A stretch of 53,725 nt of DNA from Gracilimonas tropica DSM 19535. GTDB taxonomy: Bacteria; Bacteroidota; Rhodothermia; Balneolales; Balneolaceae. Below the pieces are notes generated by a model. It ran no database searches. It saw only the letters and a list, made by a program, of their open reading frames with translations, and was not told the DNA's origin. How positions within the stretch are numbered: the stretch's first letter is position 1; each line of letters starts with the position of its first letter. A program made the position numbers and the translations under genes. The stretch lies in NCBI RefSeq assembly GCF_000375425.1, contig NZ_AQXG01000011.1, positions 1-53,725 of the forward strand, in the 5' to 3' direction. Shown in pieces: positions 33,482 through 42,987 of the stretch.

Positions 33482-34801
33482 TTAGTTTCCCGTTGGACCT
33501 TCATCCCAGTTTTGAGCACTGGAAATATTCGGGAAACCCCAGCCGCGGCCATTCCATCCCTGAAAATCTTCCAAACGGAATGCCCAGAAACCGGTTCCCA
33601 TGTCACTGACCACAATAAGGCCGTCTTCATTTCTTACATCTACACCAAAAGCACCATTGCAGGTATTATCTCCACACATGCCGGACTGATGTTTACCTAA
33701 AAAAGTATCGTAGTAAGCAATAGTCTTTGGCTCGTCAGGGCTAAATAAATCGACTACCAACAAGCCATCTTCATAACCGGATACGAACAAATATGGCCAC
33801 CGTACCTCATGGTTATGGACCAGATTCTCATAATCAAAATTCCAGGAGCTTATCGGTTCACGAATATTTTGAACTTCGCCATCCAGTGCAGGCTGCAGAT
33901 CAAAAATACGTAATGGGGCATGCATGTATTCTGTTTCACCCACGATGTAGCGACCATCCGGAGAAGGTGTTACGGTATGTCCCCATACAACGCCGCTAAC
34001 TCCTGTTACAGAAGCAAGCAAGCTAACTGAATCCATCTCTGTCACATCAAATACAAAATATCCTCCGGCTCCACCGCCATAAAACCGATCTTGCTGGCTA
34101 TCCGGGTGATAACCAACATAGAAGTCATGATAACCTAATGAAGCACCGGCTAACCGGGCAGGTGTATCAGGGTTTGGAATAGTACCGGCAAGAATATCTT
34201 CTTCTCCTTCAACAAACTTGCCCAAATCATACACGTAGGCATCATCTCCGGAAGTAGTGGCAAATAATAACGGCCGGCCATCGGAGTGTTTGTACATAAA
34301 TATGTTGTGGAAGCCACCGGGGTGATCAGCATTTCGAACATACCCAACCGTTTTCACTTTGCTCACATCCGGTAATCCGGTCACGTCTACCACTACCGCG
34401 CCGGCATCTGTATTAGGTCCGCCCTGGAAAAATTGCAACGACTGAACCACATAATACCGATCGTTATGTTTGAAGTATTTAGGGTCCATACCACCGAGTC
34501 CCACATGTAATTCCTCATTTGGCATTCTCCATCGATAGATCACTTCCGCATGTTCCGGATCAGAAAGATCAATGATGTCAAAACCTTTTTCCGCCTGCAT
34601 CCTTCCTACATAAGCGTATGGTCGACTCAATTCCTGTTCAACAACTATATCTGTTACACTCAACGGAGCACCCAAAGGCACATGAGAAAGGACCTCTAAA
34701 TTGTCACTTCGTTTTGGCAGCTCGTCATTTTGCTGAGCCATGACAGTAATACTGCCCACATTTAGAAAAAGAATGATCAGATAAATAAACAACTTATACA
34801 T
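33482..34801 (-). CDS. Secreted LVIVD-type beta-propeller protein
   Basis: 439 aa with signal peptide ending VMAQ (about 22). Repeated beta-propeller-like units: AYVGRMQAEKGFDIIDLSDPEHAEV, GAVVVDVTGLPDVSKVKTVG, YFVFDVTEMDSVSLLASV, LLVVDLFSPDEPKTIAYYDT, each with the VVDVS/DP-type turn of LVIVD repeats. No catalytic motif is seen; several His near YHDFYVGYH and HNHEVRW could bind metal. First gene of a three-gene secreted unit ending with the multicopper oxidase. Confidence 0.85.
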   Translation of the reverse strand: MYKLFIYLIILFLNVGSITVMAQQNDELPKRSDNLEVLSHVPLGAPLSVTDIVVEQELSRPYAYVGRMQAEKGFDIIDLSDPEHAEVIYRWRMPNEELHVGLGGMDPKYFKHNDRYYVVQSLQFFQGGPNTDAGAVVVDVTGLPDVSKVKTVGYVRNADHPGGFHNIFMYKHSDGRPLLFATTSGDDAYVYDLGKFVEGEEDILAGTIPNPDTPARLAGASLGYHDFYVGYHPDSQQDRFYGGGAGGYFVFDVTEMDSVSLLASVTGVSGVVWGHTVTPSPDGRYIVGETEYMHAPLRIFDLQPALDGEVQNIREPISSWNFDYENLVHNHEVRWPYLFVSGYEDGLLVVDLFSPDEPKTIAYYDTFLGKHQSGMCGDNTCNGAFGVDVRNEDGLIVVSDMGTGFWAFRLEDFQGWNGRGWGFPNISSAQNWDEGPTGN

Positions 34802-34902
34802 ATATCCCGATTTAAGTATTAATATGAGGGCTTTAGTTACGAAATACCTGCGGAAAATGGAAGTCGTTTAACCAATCTTATTATTCTAAAAGCCGGGAAA
34901 TT

Positions 34903-35187
34903 TTATTTCAGCTGTTTTTTGCCGCGCAGGAGAGCTCCCAAAATTGCCGTAAACAATGCGGCTCCTATTATTGACCAAACCACCGGAAAAGGACTGCCGC
35001 TTACCTCAATGGTCCAAAGTTCGGGCAGGCCCAGCTCGGTTGCTATCCATTTACCGATGATGGCTCCAATAAATCCTACTCCTGACGATACCAGGCATCC
35101 GCCAAAACTGTACCCGCTTATACTTTGACCGATTCCGCCACAAATAGCAGCGATGAGCAATAGCAATAGAAATCCAAAAAATGACAT
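34903..35187 (-). CDS. GlsB/YeaQ/YmgE-family membrane protein
   Basis: 94 aa with about three hydrophobic helices and the family's Gly-rich pattern (AAICGGIGQSISG; GVGFIGAIIGKWI; SIIGAALFTAILGALL). This is the transglycosylase-associated/GlsB stress-envelope family. It lies 6 nt after the ABC ATPase gene and probably shares its transcript; no functional link between the two is known. Confidence 0.88.
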   Translation of the reverse strand: MSFFGFLLLLLIAAICGGIGQSISGYSFGGCLVSSGVGFIGAIIGKWIATELGLPELWTIEVSGSPFPVVWSIIGAALFTAILGALLRGKKQLK

Positions 35188-35193
35188 AATGAT

Positions 35194-36255
35194 CTATTTA
35201 AGATTAGAAGATGCTTTCTGTTCTAATACTACGGCAGGCTCCAGAGGTTTCACAATAACCGGTTCGTTTACATCAAAAATAAGTCGGTTATCGGTGTGGA
35301 CTATGTATTTATCGCCTTTAAAAAGGACGTGATAAGTAATGTCATGCCCGCGAAATTCGCGGCCCGTAATAATGCCGCTTTCCGCTCCATTAGGTTTGCA
35401 CCGCTCTATGGTCAAATGTTCCGGACGTAAAGAACACAGAATAAAACCTTCAGCTTCCCGGTTAATTTTGACAGGCCCTAAGCGAGTTTCTACATTATCT
35501 GAGCCATCAGCATGTGCCCGAAATAAATTTGTGCGCCCTAAAAACTGCGCTACAAACTGTGTTTTGGGATGATAGTAGACTTCTTCAGGCGTTCCGATTT
35601 GTTCGATCTGCCCATTGTTCATCACCGCAATGCGATCGGCAAAAGACAGTGCTTCTTCCTGGTCGTGCGTAACAAGAATGGCACTCATTCCTGATTTTTT
35701 TAGGATAGTGCGCACTTCTTTTCGGGTGGCATCGCGAAGCATGGCATCGAGGCCGGAAAAAGGCTCGTCCATCAACACCAATTTTGGCTTGGGCGCAATA
35801 GCCCGGGCAAGTGCCACACGCTGCTGCTGCCCGCCCGAAAGTTCATCCGGCATTCGGTGTTTGTACTTTTCCATACCGGTACGACACAAAACTTCTTCAG
35901 CAAGTACCGGGCGTTTCTTACGCTCAACATCTTTCAATCCAAAAGCTACATTTTCGAGTGCATTCATGTGGGGAAAAAGCGCATAATCCTGAAAGACAAA
36001 ACCTACTTTTCGCTTCTGGGGAGAAAGATGGGTATCAGGGGCTTCCACCAACTCCCCTTCAATGAAAATTTTGCCATCATCGCAATGCTCAAACCCCGCG
36101 ATCAGACGCAGTGTGGTGGTCTTTCCGCATCCACTGGGGCCAAGCAGTGCAAATATTTCATCTTTTTCTATGTCAAAACTGACCTTATTTACGACCGGGC
36201 CGCTTTGATCAAAAGATTTTGTTAAGCCGGATATGTTGAGTAATGATTCTTTCAT
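35194..36255 (-). CDS. ABC-transporter ATP-binding protein (iron/polyamine-uptake type)
   Basis: 353 aa. Walker A GPSGCGKTT (about 39-47), Q-loop FQDYALFPHMN, signature LSGGQQQRVALARA (about 141-154), Walker B VLMDEPFSGLD (about 165-175) and H-loop VTHDQEEA are intact. A C-terminal TOBE-like regulatory domain (about 240-340) puts it with FbpC/PotA-type importers. No permease or substrate-binding gene adjoins it, so it is an orphan here; those may be elsewhere. Transcribed divergently from the SPOR gene. Confidence 0.92.
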   Translation of the reverse strand: MKESLLNISGLTKSFDQSGPVVNKVSFDIEKDEIFALLGPSGCGKTTTLRLIAGFEHCDDGKIFIEGELVEAPDTHLSPQKRKVGFVFQDYALFPHMNALENVAFGLKDVERKKRPVLAEEVLCRTGMEKYKHRMPDELSGGQQQRVALARAIAPKPKLVLMDEPFSGLDAMLRDATRKEVRTILKKSGMSAILVTHDQEEALSFADRIAVMNNGQIEQIGTPEEVYYHPKTQFVAQFLGRTNLFRAHADGSDNVETRLGPVKINREAEGFILCSLRPEHLTIERCKPNGAESGIITGREFRGHDITYHVLFKGDKYIVHTDNRLIFDVNEPVIVKPLEPAVVLEQKASSNLK

Positions 36256-36432
36256 GGGGGTTCCTGAACCAAAAAATCTTCATTTAGATTCAGTCTACAT
36301 AAGATACGTACTATTTACTTACATACGAAAGTTTTGATACGTGAATATTTGTGAAACAGGAAGGGATAATGTAAGTTTAATTCATTGTGAGAGATACAGC
36401 TTACAGACAACATTCACACAACTAATACTCTT

Positions 36433-36924
36433 ATGAAAAATTCAGGTATCTATTCTTTGTTGCTCGTAATGCTACTTATGGCGGTACAAGCATGTGGCCC
36501 AAGTGAAGAGGAACGCAGAGCTGCGGAACAAGCACGTTTAGACTCACTACGCCAGGTTGAAGAACAACGTATAGCCGAAATGATGCAGGCACGGCAAGAC
36601 AGTATTGACCGCGCTGAAGAGCAAAAAAGGCTTGAAGAAGAAGCAAAACCTCAATTCGCTGAAGATGGTACTTATGCGGTTCAGGTAGGAGCGTTTCGGT
36701 CTGAAGAATCAGCTATGAAATATAAAAATCAGATCGCTGATCGCGAGTACCCGCATACTTATGTTGTGAAAGTAGGCGAGGAAGCGACCGGTGATATCTG
36801 GTTCCGCCTTAGAGTTGGTTTTTTTGCTGAAAAAGCAGAAGCAGAGCAGTTAGGTAAAGAACTTGGTGCGGAATTGAATACCGGATACTGGGTTTCTAAA
36901 GTAGAGCGTACCGCCGGGTCATAG
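36433..36924 (+). CDS. SPOR-domain lipoprotein
   Basis: 163 aa. Lipoprotein signal with VQAC (Cys about 21), a long charged helical linker (RAAEQARLDSLRQVEEQR, then AEEQKRLEEEAKP), and a C-terminal SPOR domain (about 83-158: YAVQVGAFRSEESAMKYKN, WFRLRVGFFAEKAEAEQLG). SPOR domains bind denuded peptidoglycan, often at division septa. Predicted periplasmic or outer-membrane anchored. Single-gene unit with a terminator at 37019. Confidence 0.92.
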   Translation: MKNSGIYSLLLVMLLMAVQACGPSEEERRAAEQARLDSLRQVEEQRIAEMMQARQDSIDRAEEQKRLEEEAKPQFAEDGTYAVQVGAFRSEESAMKYKNQIADREYPHTYVVKVGEEATGDIWFRLRVGFFAEKAEAEQLGKELGAELNTGYWVSKVERTAGS

Positions 36925-37018
36925 GTCTTACAACATTAAATAATTTATAGTTGTATCTCTCCCAAGCATTTGCTTAATTACGTACGCGCTCAAGTAGCGT
37001 CTCTCTTGATGAATAGTC

Positions 37019-37057
37019 AGCCCCTCGCATTAGATAAATGTGAGGGGCTATTTTTTT
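37019..37057 (+). terminator. Terminator after the SPOR gene
   Basis: Twelve-bp stem AGCCCCTCGCAT / ATGTGAGGGGCT with one G-T pair, followed by seven T. The interval 36925-37169 otherwise shows nothing. Confidence 0.85.
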
Positions 37058-37169
37058 GTATCTTTTTCAAATACTACCCGTAACGTTCCACCCTTAAACA
37101 CTTTCCTAATTCTAAGGTTTACGTTATTATGCAGTTTCAACATCCCCAACAAACTTCAATTGAATTGGA

Positions 37170-37517
37170 ATGAAAAATTTCAGTATTGCTACACGCCAAA
37201 AACAAAACGTAAGTATACTGGATATCAAAGGAGAGCTTGACGCGCATACCGCCTCGCAATTAGAAAATGCACTTAAGTCATTAATTGATGAACAAAACTA
37301 CGCCATTGTAGTAAACTGTTCTGGGCTGGATTATATAGCCAGTGCCGGTTTGGGTGTTTTTATGGCTTATATAGAAGATGTAAGAAGTTTAGGCGGTGAT
37401 ATTAAGCTCACCAATATGAATGAGCGCGTATATAACGTATTCGACCTGCTGGGCTTCCCATCCCTTTATGATATCCTTGAAGATGAAAGAGAAGCACTTG
37501 AAAGCTTTGAGAACTAA
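37170..37517 (+). CDS. STAS-domain anti-anti-sigma factor (RsbV/SpoIIAA-like)
   Basis: 115 aa, one STAS domain. The phosphorylatable serine is in DYIASAGLGVFM (about 55-66), the conserved site recognised by the partner kinase. It would bind the anti-sigma factor when unphosphorylated. Upstream of the kinase by 16 nt and of the phosphatase gene, forming a complete partner-switching set. The released sigma factor is not encoded in this window. Confidence 0.92.
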   Translation: MKNFSIATRQKQNVSILDIKGELDAHTASQLENALKSLIDEQNYAIVVNCSGLDYIASAGLGVFMAYIEDVRSLGGDIKLTNMNERVYNVFDLLGFPSLYDILEDEREALESFEN

Positions 37518-37533
37518 ATAAAAGAGAACGCGC

Positions 37534-37956
37534 GTGGCCGGAACAAAAGAAATACAAACCTTAACCGTGGACGCTTCTACAAAGCACTTGGCCAAAGTAC
37601 GTGATTTTGTTGCCGCCCATGCTGAGCAAATTGGGCTCGACCCTAAAGATATTTCTGAGATCAGACTGGCCGTTGATGAGGCTTACACCAATATCATCAA
37701 ACACGCCTACAAGAATAATCCGAACAAGAAAGTAAACATTGAGATAGGATCTGACGGGGAGCAGTTGTGGATCTCTCTGATGGATGAAGGATCCAGTTTT
37801 GACCCAAGCACCTACAACGAACCGGACCTGATGCAGCGCATAAAAGAAAAGAAACGTGGCGGGATGGGCGTATATCTTATTCGCAAGCTCATGGATCAGG
37901 TTCAATACAACCGCAAAGGCCAAACGAACGAAATACGAATGGTCAAAAACCTTTGA
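37534..37956 (+). CDS. Anti-sigma serine kinase (RsbW/SpoIIAB-like)
   Basis: 140 aa GHKL ATPase. N-box EIRLAVDEAYTNIIKHAY (about 43-60), G1 box MDEGSSFDP (about 80-88) and G2 region GGMGVYLIRKLMDQV (about 109-123). GTG start, 16 nt after the STAS gene. It should phosphorylate that protein and bind a sigma factor or another target. Confidence 0.92.
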   Translation: MAGTKEIQTLTVDASTKHLAKVRDFVAAHAEQIGLDPKDISEIRLAVDEAYTNIIKHAYKNNPNKKVNIEIGSDGEQLWISLMDEGSSFDPSTYNEPDLMQRIKEKKRGGMGVYLIRKLMDQVQYNRKGQTNEIRMVKNL

Positions 37957-37962
37957 ACCATC

Positions 37963-39693
37963 GTGAAAACAAGTAACTCAGCTCTTCAAAATTCTGACGA
38001 CCGGCAAAGCCGCTTTGAGCTTCGTACACTCCTCGAAACAAGCCGGATGCTCATCGAATCGCAGGAACCTGATTTTGTATTAAACAACCTGCTGCTGATC
38101 ACTATGGGAAAACTACTGGTTCCCAAAGGTATGATCCTGATCAACCAGGATTCAGACCACATGTATCAGATCAGCAAGATCAAAGGCCGCAATGCCCTGG
38201 AAGAGGGAGAAGTGATCAAGGTTGAGTTCCCGGTCGATCAGCTCGATTGTTCAGTGCTTCATGGGAATGAACTTCCTGAGATCACTAAGAAATTGGGATT
38301 GGGAGAAGATAGCGTCTTTTTTAATCTGAGAACCACCAATCATCACCTTGGTTTTTTATGCCTCGGCCCCAAAGGCACCAAAAAACCCTTAACAGATGGG
38401 GAACTTGAATTCATCGAAAGCCTGACCATTATTTCGTCAGTAGCTATTGCCAACTCCCGAATGTTCCAGGAATTGCGGCTCATCAACCGAAAACTGGACC
38501 GCAAAGTGCATGACCTGAATACACTGCTGGAACTCAGTAAAGATTTTAATATGATGGTTGACCGGGATGAAATAGCCCGAACGTTCAAGTTCGCCATGTT
38601 GGGCCAGATGCTCATCCGTACCTTCTTTTTTGTGCTTGATGAGAACGGAGAAAAATCGATGGTAGCCGATAGCGGCTTGAAAGCAAAGCCCTCGCAAAAA
38701 GAACTTCAACAGATGTTTGAGCTTGATGATGTATTTTTTTGTGAAGATGATCACGACTGCTCATTTTTAGAAAAAAATGACATCAAGCTATTGATAGGGC
38801 TTCGCTTTCAAAATGAAAAAATTGCGGTTGTAGGGGTGGGAGCCCCCGCTAATAAACAACCATACAATAACGAGCAGGTTAATTTTCTACAGTCTTTGGG
38901 CAACCTCGCTTTACTTACCATTCAGAAAACTTACTTACTGGAAGAGCGCATTGAGAAGCAACGCATGGAAGAAGATCTCAACCTTGCCAAAACTATACAG
39001 CAAGGCTTACTTCCCTCTCCCATTCCCACCATCGAAGGATTTGATCTGGCTGCAACCAATGTATCATCGTACCAGGTTGGAGGGGATTATTTTGACATCG
39101 TGAACACCCCCGATGGCGGTCATTTACTGGCTATTGCAGATGTAACCGGCAAAGGCGTTTCAGCCTCCCTTCTCATGGCCAATCTTCAGTCTATGTTACA
39201 TGCGCTGGCTCCTATTGATATTTCACTCTCCGGGGCAACCGACAGTATCAATGATATCATCCATGAAAATACCCCACCTGATAAATTCATTACCTTCTTT
39301 TGGGGTAAACTCTCATCAGATGGCAAACGATTCGAATACGTTAATGCCGGCCACAACAATCCTCTTTTATTCAGAAAAGGCACAGAAGAACCACAAGAAC
39401 TGGAGGAAGGCGGACTTATTTTGGGCGCCATGTCTACTATAATGCCTTACGAATCATCTACACTGGAAGTACAACAAGGAGATATCCTTGTATTTTATAC
39501 TGACGGAGTTACAGAGGCCATGAATCCCGAACAAACCGAAGAATATGAAACCGAAAGACTGACCCGATGCCTTAAAGAAAATCTCCACAGGTCATCAGAA
39601 GAGATTATGAATGCCGTGATCGATGATATCATGGAATTTTCGGATGGAGTTCAATACGATGACATCACGCTGATGGTGCTGAAAGTTAATTAA
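37963..39693 (+). CDS. SpoIIE-type PP2C phosphatase with sensory region (RsbU-like)
   Basis: 576 aa. N-terminal GAF-like segments (about 20-165 and 185-320, with long linking helix) then a PPM/SpoIIE domain (about 345-575): QVGGDYFDIV, IADVTGKGVSASLLMA, YVNAGHNNPLLF and LVFYTDGVTEAMNP carry the metal-binding Asp residues. It should dephosphorylate the STAS antagonist. GTG start 6 nt after the kinase gene. Its end overlaps the convergent MltF gene by 8 nt. Confidence 0.92.
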   Translation: MKTSNSALQNSDDRQSRFELRTLLETSRMLIESQEPDFVLNNLLLITMGKLLVPKGMILINQDSDHMYQISKIKGRNALEEGEVIKVEFPVDQLDCSVLHGNELPEITKKLGLGEDSVFFNLRTTNHHLGFLCLGPKGTKKPLTDGELEFIESLTIISSVAIANSRMFQELRLINRKLDRKVHDLNTLLELSKDFNMMVDRDEIARTFKFAMLGQMLIRTFFFVLDENGEKSMVADSGLKAKPSQKELQQMFELDDVFFCEDDHDCSFLEKNDIKLLIGLRFQNEKIAVVGVGAPANKQPYNNEQVNFLQSLGNLALLTIQKTYLLEERIEKQRMEEDLNLAKTIQQGLLPSPIPTIEGFDLAATNVSSYQVGGDYFDIVNTPDGGHLLAIADVTGKGVSASLLMANLQSMLHALAPIDISLSGATDSINDIIHENTPPDKFITFFWGKLSSDGKRFEYVNAGHNNPLLFRKGTEEPQELEEGGLILGAMSTIMPYESSTLEVQQGDILVFYTDGVTEAMNPEQTEEYETERLTRCLKENLHRSSEEIMNAVIDDIMEFSDGVQYDDITLMVLKVN

Positions 39694-41194
39694 GTGTCTG
39701 TAAACCCAATACTCCCGGCGCTGATCTTGATTTACTCTCGTTATAAGCTAAAATAGTTTGATAGGTATTATACCGGTTCATAATCTCGTTTACATAACGC
39801 ACCGTTTCAATTCCCCTTGTAAATCCGTAACGCGCGTGCTGGTAATATTTACGCTGCATTAATTTCAGTAAAGACTCAGAAACATTTTCCCACTTGTTGG
39901 GATTTTTATTTTGATCTATAACCAAACGCCTTGCATCCGCAACATGCCCCATCCCGGCATTATATGTCGCTAAAGCAAAAGCCCACTGATTGGTTGAATC
40001 CATATAGGAGTAGTGCTCAAGGTGAGAAGATAAGATCTTGGCCCCCTCCCTGATATTTACTTCCGGGATATAGAGCGAATCAGAAGAGATCTCGGAAAAA
40101 CGAGGCATCACCTGCATAATCCCCACAGCTCCCGCCCAGCTCACAGAAGTAGGGTTGAACTTCGATTCCTGTGCAGCTATAGCCGTCAACATAACCCAAT
40201 CCAGATCATACTCATCGGCAACTTGTTTGATCATTTCATCATATGGCGAAATGACCCCAAATTGCTCACCCCTTAGATTGGGACTGAAATATTCCGCAAT
40301 TTGATCACCGGACCTGAAATACTTCTTTCGCAAAACGTTTAGAAAAGCAGAGCGCTTGGGGATCCCATTTTCATCGAACCTGAAATGCTTATAAAGAAAC
40401 TGATTTAATTTATGTTCCAGATCAGGGGCGTTTTTACGGACAGCCCAGGCAATGGTATCATTTTCAGCAATTAAAGGACCTTTAACCAATCCATTCATGT
40501 ATTTATCGGCTGCGTTGAAGATATTGTCATCCGCCACGGTAGCCTCGTATGTTCCATCGGCAACCTGAAAAAGAACACTTTCGGTATCCATATCGTCCGG
40601 AATGATCTGAATACTGACCGGAAACCCTTCGTTTTGCAGTTCTTTAAGACGAACGTAATATGAACTATTTCTTCTCACACTGATCGTAATACCTTCCATT
40701 TCAGAGATACTTTCAGGTGTTCTACCGAGCTCCTCCGACACTATAACAAGCTGATCCACCAAATTATAGGGACGGGTGAAATTGACCACCTGCTTTCGTT
40801 CCGGCGTGATGGTATAGTTGGCAGCAATAATGTCACCCCGGCCGCTATTCAGCAAATCATACGGACTTTCATCGGTGCCCGTAATCACTACTTCCAGTGC
40901 AAGGTCATTTTCTTCCGTAAATGCTTTCAAAAGCTCGTACTCGAACCCTACCTGCACTCCTTTGTATAGAAAATAAGAGCCGGAACTGTAGCTGGTAATC
41001 ATACGCAGTACGCCATTCCGTTTTATTTCTGCAAAATCCTTTTTAACGGGCTTTGTTACAGAGACAGACAAGTCTTCAGGGTGGGCATCTTTTTGTGTTG
41101 ATTCAGTATTGCAGCTTGTAAACATCATGAGGCTGCAGCCACTCAACAACAAATATTTGGATACCCCTGTAATATTATCAGTTTGAAAAAGCAT
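39686..41194 (-). CDS. MltF-like membrane-bound lytic transglycosylase
   Basis: 502 aa. Lipoprotein signal with TSC (Cys about 28), an SBP_bac_3-like module (about 55-285, LRMITSYSSGSYFLYKG; GRGDIIAANYTITPER) and an SLT lytic-transglycosylase domain (about 325-460) with catalytic Glu in AIAAQESKFNP and GIMQVMPRF. This order is that of MltF. It cleaves peptidoglycan glycan strands to 1,6-anhydro products. Outer-membrane anchored by prediction. Confidence 0.92.
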   Translation of the reverse strand: MLFQTDNITGVSKYLLLSGCSLMMFTSCNTESTQKDAHPEDLSVSVTKPVKKDFAEIKRNGVLRMITSYSSGSYFLYKGVQVGFEYELLKAFTEENDLALEVVITGTDESPYDLLNSGRGDIIAANYTITPERKQVVNFTRPYNLVDQLVIVSEELGRTPESISEMEGITISVRRNSSYYVRLKELQNEGFPVSIQIIPDDMDTESVLFQVADGTYEATVADDNIFNAADKYMNGLVKGPLIAENDTIAWAVRKNAPDLEHKLNQFLYKHFRFDENGIPKRSAFLNVLRKKYFRSGDQIAEYFSPNLRGEQFGVISPYDEMIKQVADEYDLDWVMLTAIAAQESKFNPTSVSWAGAVGIMQVMPRFSEISSDSLYIPEVNIREGAKILSSHLEHYSYMDSTNQWAFALATYNAGMGHVADARRLVIDQNKNPNKWENVSESLLKLMQRKYYQHARYGFTRGIETVRYVNEIMNRYNTYQTILAYNESKSRSAPGVLGLQTLN

Positions 41195-41467
41195 GAATTG
41201 GTGTTATTTGCATTATTATTGAAATAATAATTCTACAATTCCTTCTTCCGGATGCATAATACGCTAATTAGTTGGAAATTTCCGCTTCTTTAGTAATGTC
41301 TAATTTATTCGCACTCTTTAACGCATCAATGATGAATAAGGTTCATACCTTACCTATCAAACTGTTTAATAAGCATATAAATACCCTAAAACCATTGCTC
41401 AAACCTTTTTCATCGCCCCTCATATTTTTTATCTGTGCTGATATAGAAAGGCTTTTTTGACCGTTAA

Positions 41468-42382
41468 TTATTTTTTTAATGCTTCCCCGGGTTTCTTTTT
41501 CCATGTTAAAGTCACCCCAACTAATGTGATGGCGATTGCCAGAAATGACAGAGCATGGGGTAACTCTCCCAATATAAAAAAGGCAAGTACGGTAGCAAAC
41601 ACAGGTTCCGTTAAGATCAATGTGGATAGCAAGGTGGGTGAGACAAACTTAACAGCATAGTTCAGTGACCCGTGTCCCATTAGTTGAGGGCCAAGAGCAA
41701 GACCAATTCCCACCCAAATCAAAACCGGATCAATGGATGAAGAAGGGATTCCTTCCACTGCCAACAGGATCACAACACAAGTAGCCGCAGCATATCCATA
41801 TACAGGAAATACATATCCCAACCAAGACCTGTTTTGACGTACTTTTTGTCCGATCAAAAAATAAACGGCAAAGATAGCTGCTGCTGCAAAAGCCATTCCG
41901 TTCCCCAGAACAGGATTCAAAAATGCACTTTCGTTATTATAGTCTGATATGCCCAAAAGTACCGACCCGCCAAAGGCTACAAAAACACCGATCCAAACGG
42001 TTACGGGAAACTTCATCTTATACAAGGCACGTTCAGCTACAATAAGCATAATAGGATGTATTGTAACCAAAACAGATGCGGAGGCGACCGATGTGTAATA
42101 TAATGAGCTTATCCAGAGTGTAAAATGCAGCCCCAACGCAATTCCGGCCAAAGCCATCCACTTTGTCTCATTTCCGACCGGTTTCAGATCATATTTATTG
42201 CTTTTCTTTTGGTAGATGTAAAATGGAATGAGCATCAAAAAAGCTCCAACCGTACGAATAGCAACTAAAAGCAAGGCTGAATGCGCTGTTGCAAACTTCA
42301 CCAATATTGGGGCAAAACCAAAGGTAGTCAACCCAATGGCCAACACTATAAATATCTTAAATCTGGAATACGCCTGACTCAA
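41468..42382 (-). CDS. EamA-family (DMT) transporter
   Basis: 304 aa, about ten membrane helices in two EamA repeats; the start is TTG (MSQAYSRFK). Pairing of Pro/Gly at helix ends (GLTTFGFAPILVKFAT; ILTEPVFATVLAFFILGE) is typical. Such proteins export amino acids, nucleotide-sugars or metabolites; the substrate is not known. Shares a minus-strand unit with the DUF4293 gene, 6 nt away. The region 41195-41467 upstream of MltF has only an ATTATTA/TAATAAT inverted repeat. Confidence 0.9.
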   Translation of the reverse strand: MSQAYSRFKIFIVLAIGLTTFGFAPILVKFATAHSALLLVAIRTVGAFLMLIPFYIYQKKSNKYDLKPVGNETKWMALAGIALGLHFTLWISSLYYTSVASASVLVTIHPIMLIVAERALYKMKFPVTVWIGVFVAFGGSVLLGISDYNNESAFLNPVLGNGMAFAAAAIFAVYFLIGQKVRQNRSWLGYVFPVYGYAAATCVVILLAVEGIPSSSIDPVLIWVGIGLALGPQLMGHGSLNYAVKFVSPTLLSTLILTEPVFATVLAFFILGELPHALSFLAIAITLVGVTLTWKKKPGEALKK

Positions 42383-42388
42383 AACTAC

Positions 42389-42796
42389 CTACCGAATTCT
42401 GTCCATAGACCGGACGAGTTCTTCATCTTTTCGGATGAAGCGGAGGGCAAGTATCTGAAATATCAGCCCAATAAACACCAGTCCGGTACCGAGAGCTTCA
42501 TCCCATAAATACGTCCCAATTCCGCCTAAAGAGAATAATACCCCTACGCAAAAGCCGAAAGCCACAACCTGCAGCAAAGCAGATCTTTTTACCCAAATAA
42601 TTTGGTTTTTGCGGTTTTTATAAAGAAACACACAAACCACATTAAGTATCATGGGAATTACCAAAGAAATAGCCAATCCATAACCGATCCATAACTGAGG
42701 GTCGGCCATAGCCTTTTCATAGATAGGGGTGAAATAAGCTCCCAGATTCAATAAAGAAGCGAGTACTAAAAAAACAGTTTGAAGACGTTGTATCAC
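42389..42796 (-). CDS. DUF4293-like membrane protein
   Basis: 135 aa with four hydrophobic helices (MIQRLQTVFLVLASLLNLG at the start; LAISLVIPMILNVVCVFLY; LLQVVAFGFCVGVLFSLGG; GLVFIGLIFQILALRFI) and a charged tail with RKDEELVRSMDRIR. This is the arrangement of DUF4293, a small family of this phylum. GTG start. Function unknown. Confidence 0.85.
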   Translation of the reverse strand: MIQRLQTVFLVLASLLNLGAYFTPIYEKAMADPQLWIGYGLAISLVIPMILNVVCVFLYKNRKNQIIWVKRSALLQVVAFGFCVGVLFSLGGIGTYLWDEALGTGLVFIGLIFQILALRFIRKDEELVRSMDRIR

Positions 42797-42957
42797 GGAG
42801 ATTTTCTTTTGCTTTAATTTTGGTCAAAGATAAAAGTTTTAATCAATAAAAAGCCGGATATATCTTCCGGAAATCTGACATCGTGCAGATCATTTAAAAG
42901 GCGTTCCCAAGGATGATTTCTATCAATAAGCGGTTCGGTTTAAAGTCAAAATCACCG

Positions 42958-42965
42958 TACCTTTG
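42958..42965 (+). promoter_or_regulatory. Possible -7 element upstream of the EamA/polysaccharide genes
   Basis: TACCTTTG is a perfect TAnnTTTG element 22 nt before the GTG start at 42988. The -33 element is unclear. Confidence 0.45.
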
Positions 42966-42987
42966 GCCTCACTAAAAATCTGAGACG

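Noticed and set aside
41272-41460. A 62-codon plus-strand frame between the MltF and EamA genes
   Set aside because: No ribosome binding site or family-like composition, and it lies in AT-rich intergenic DNA.
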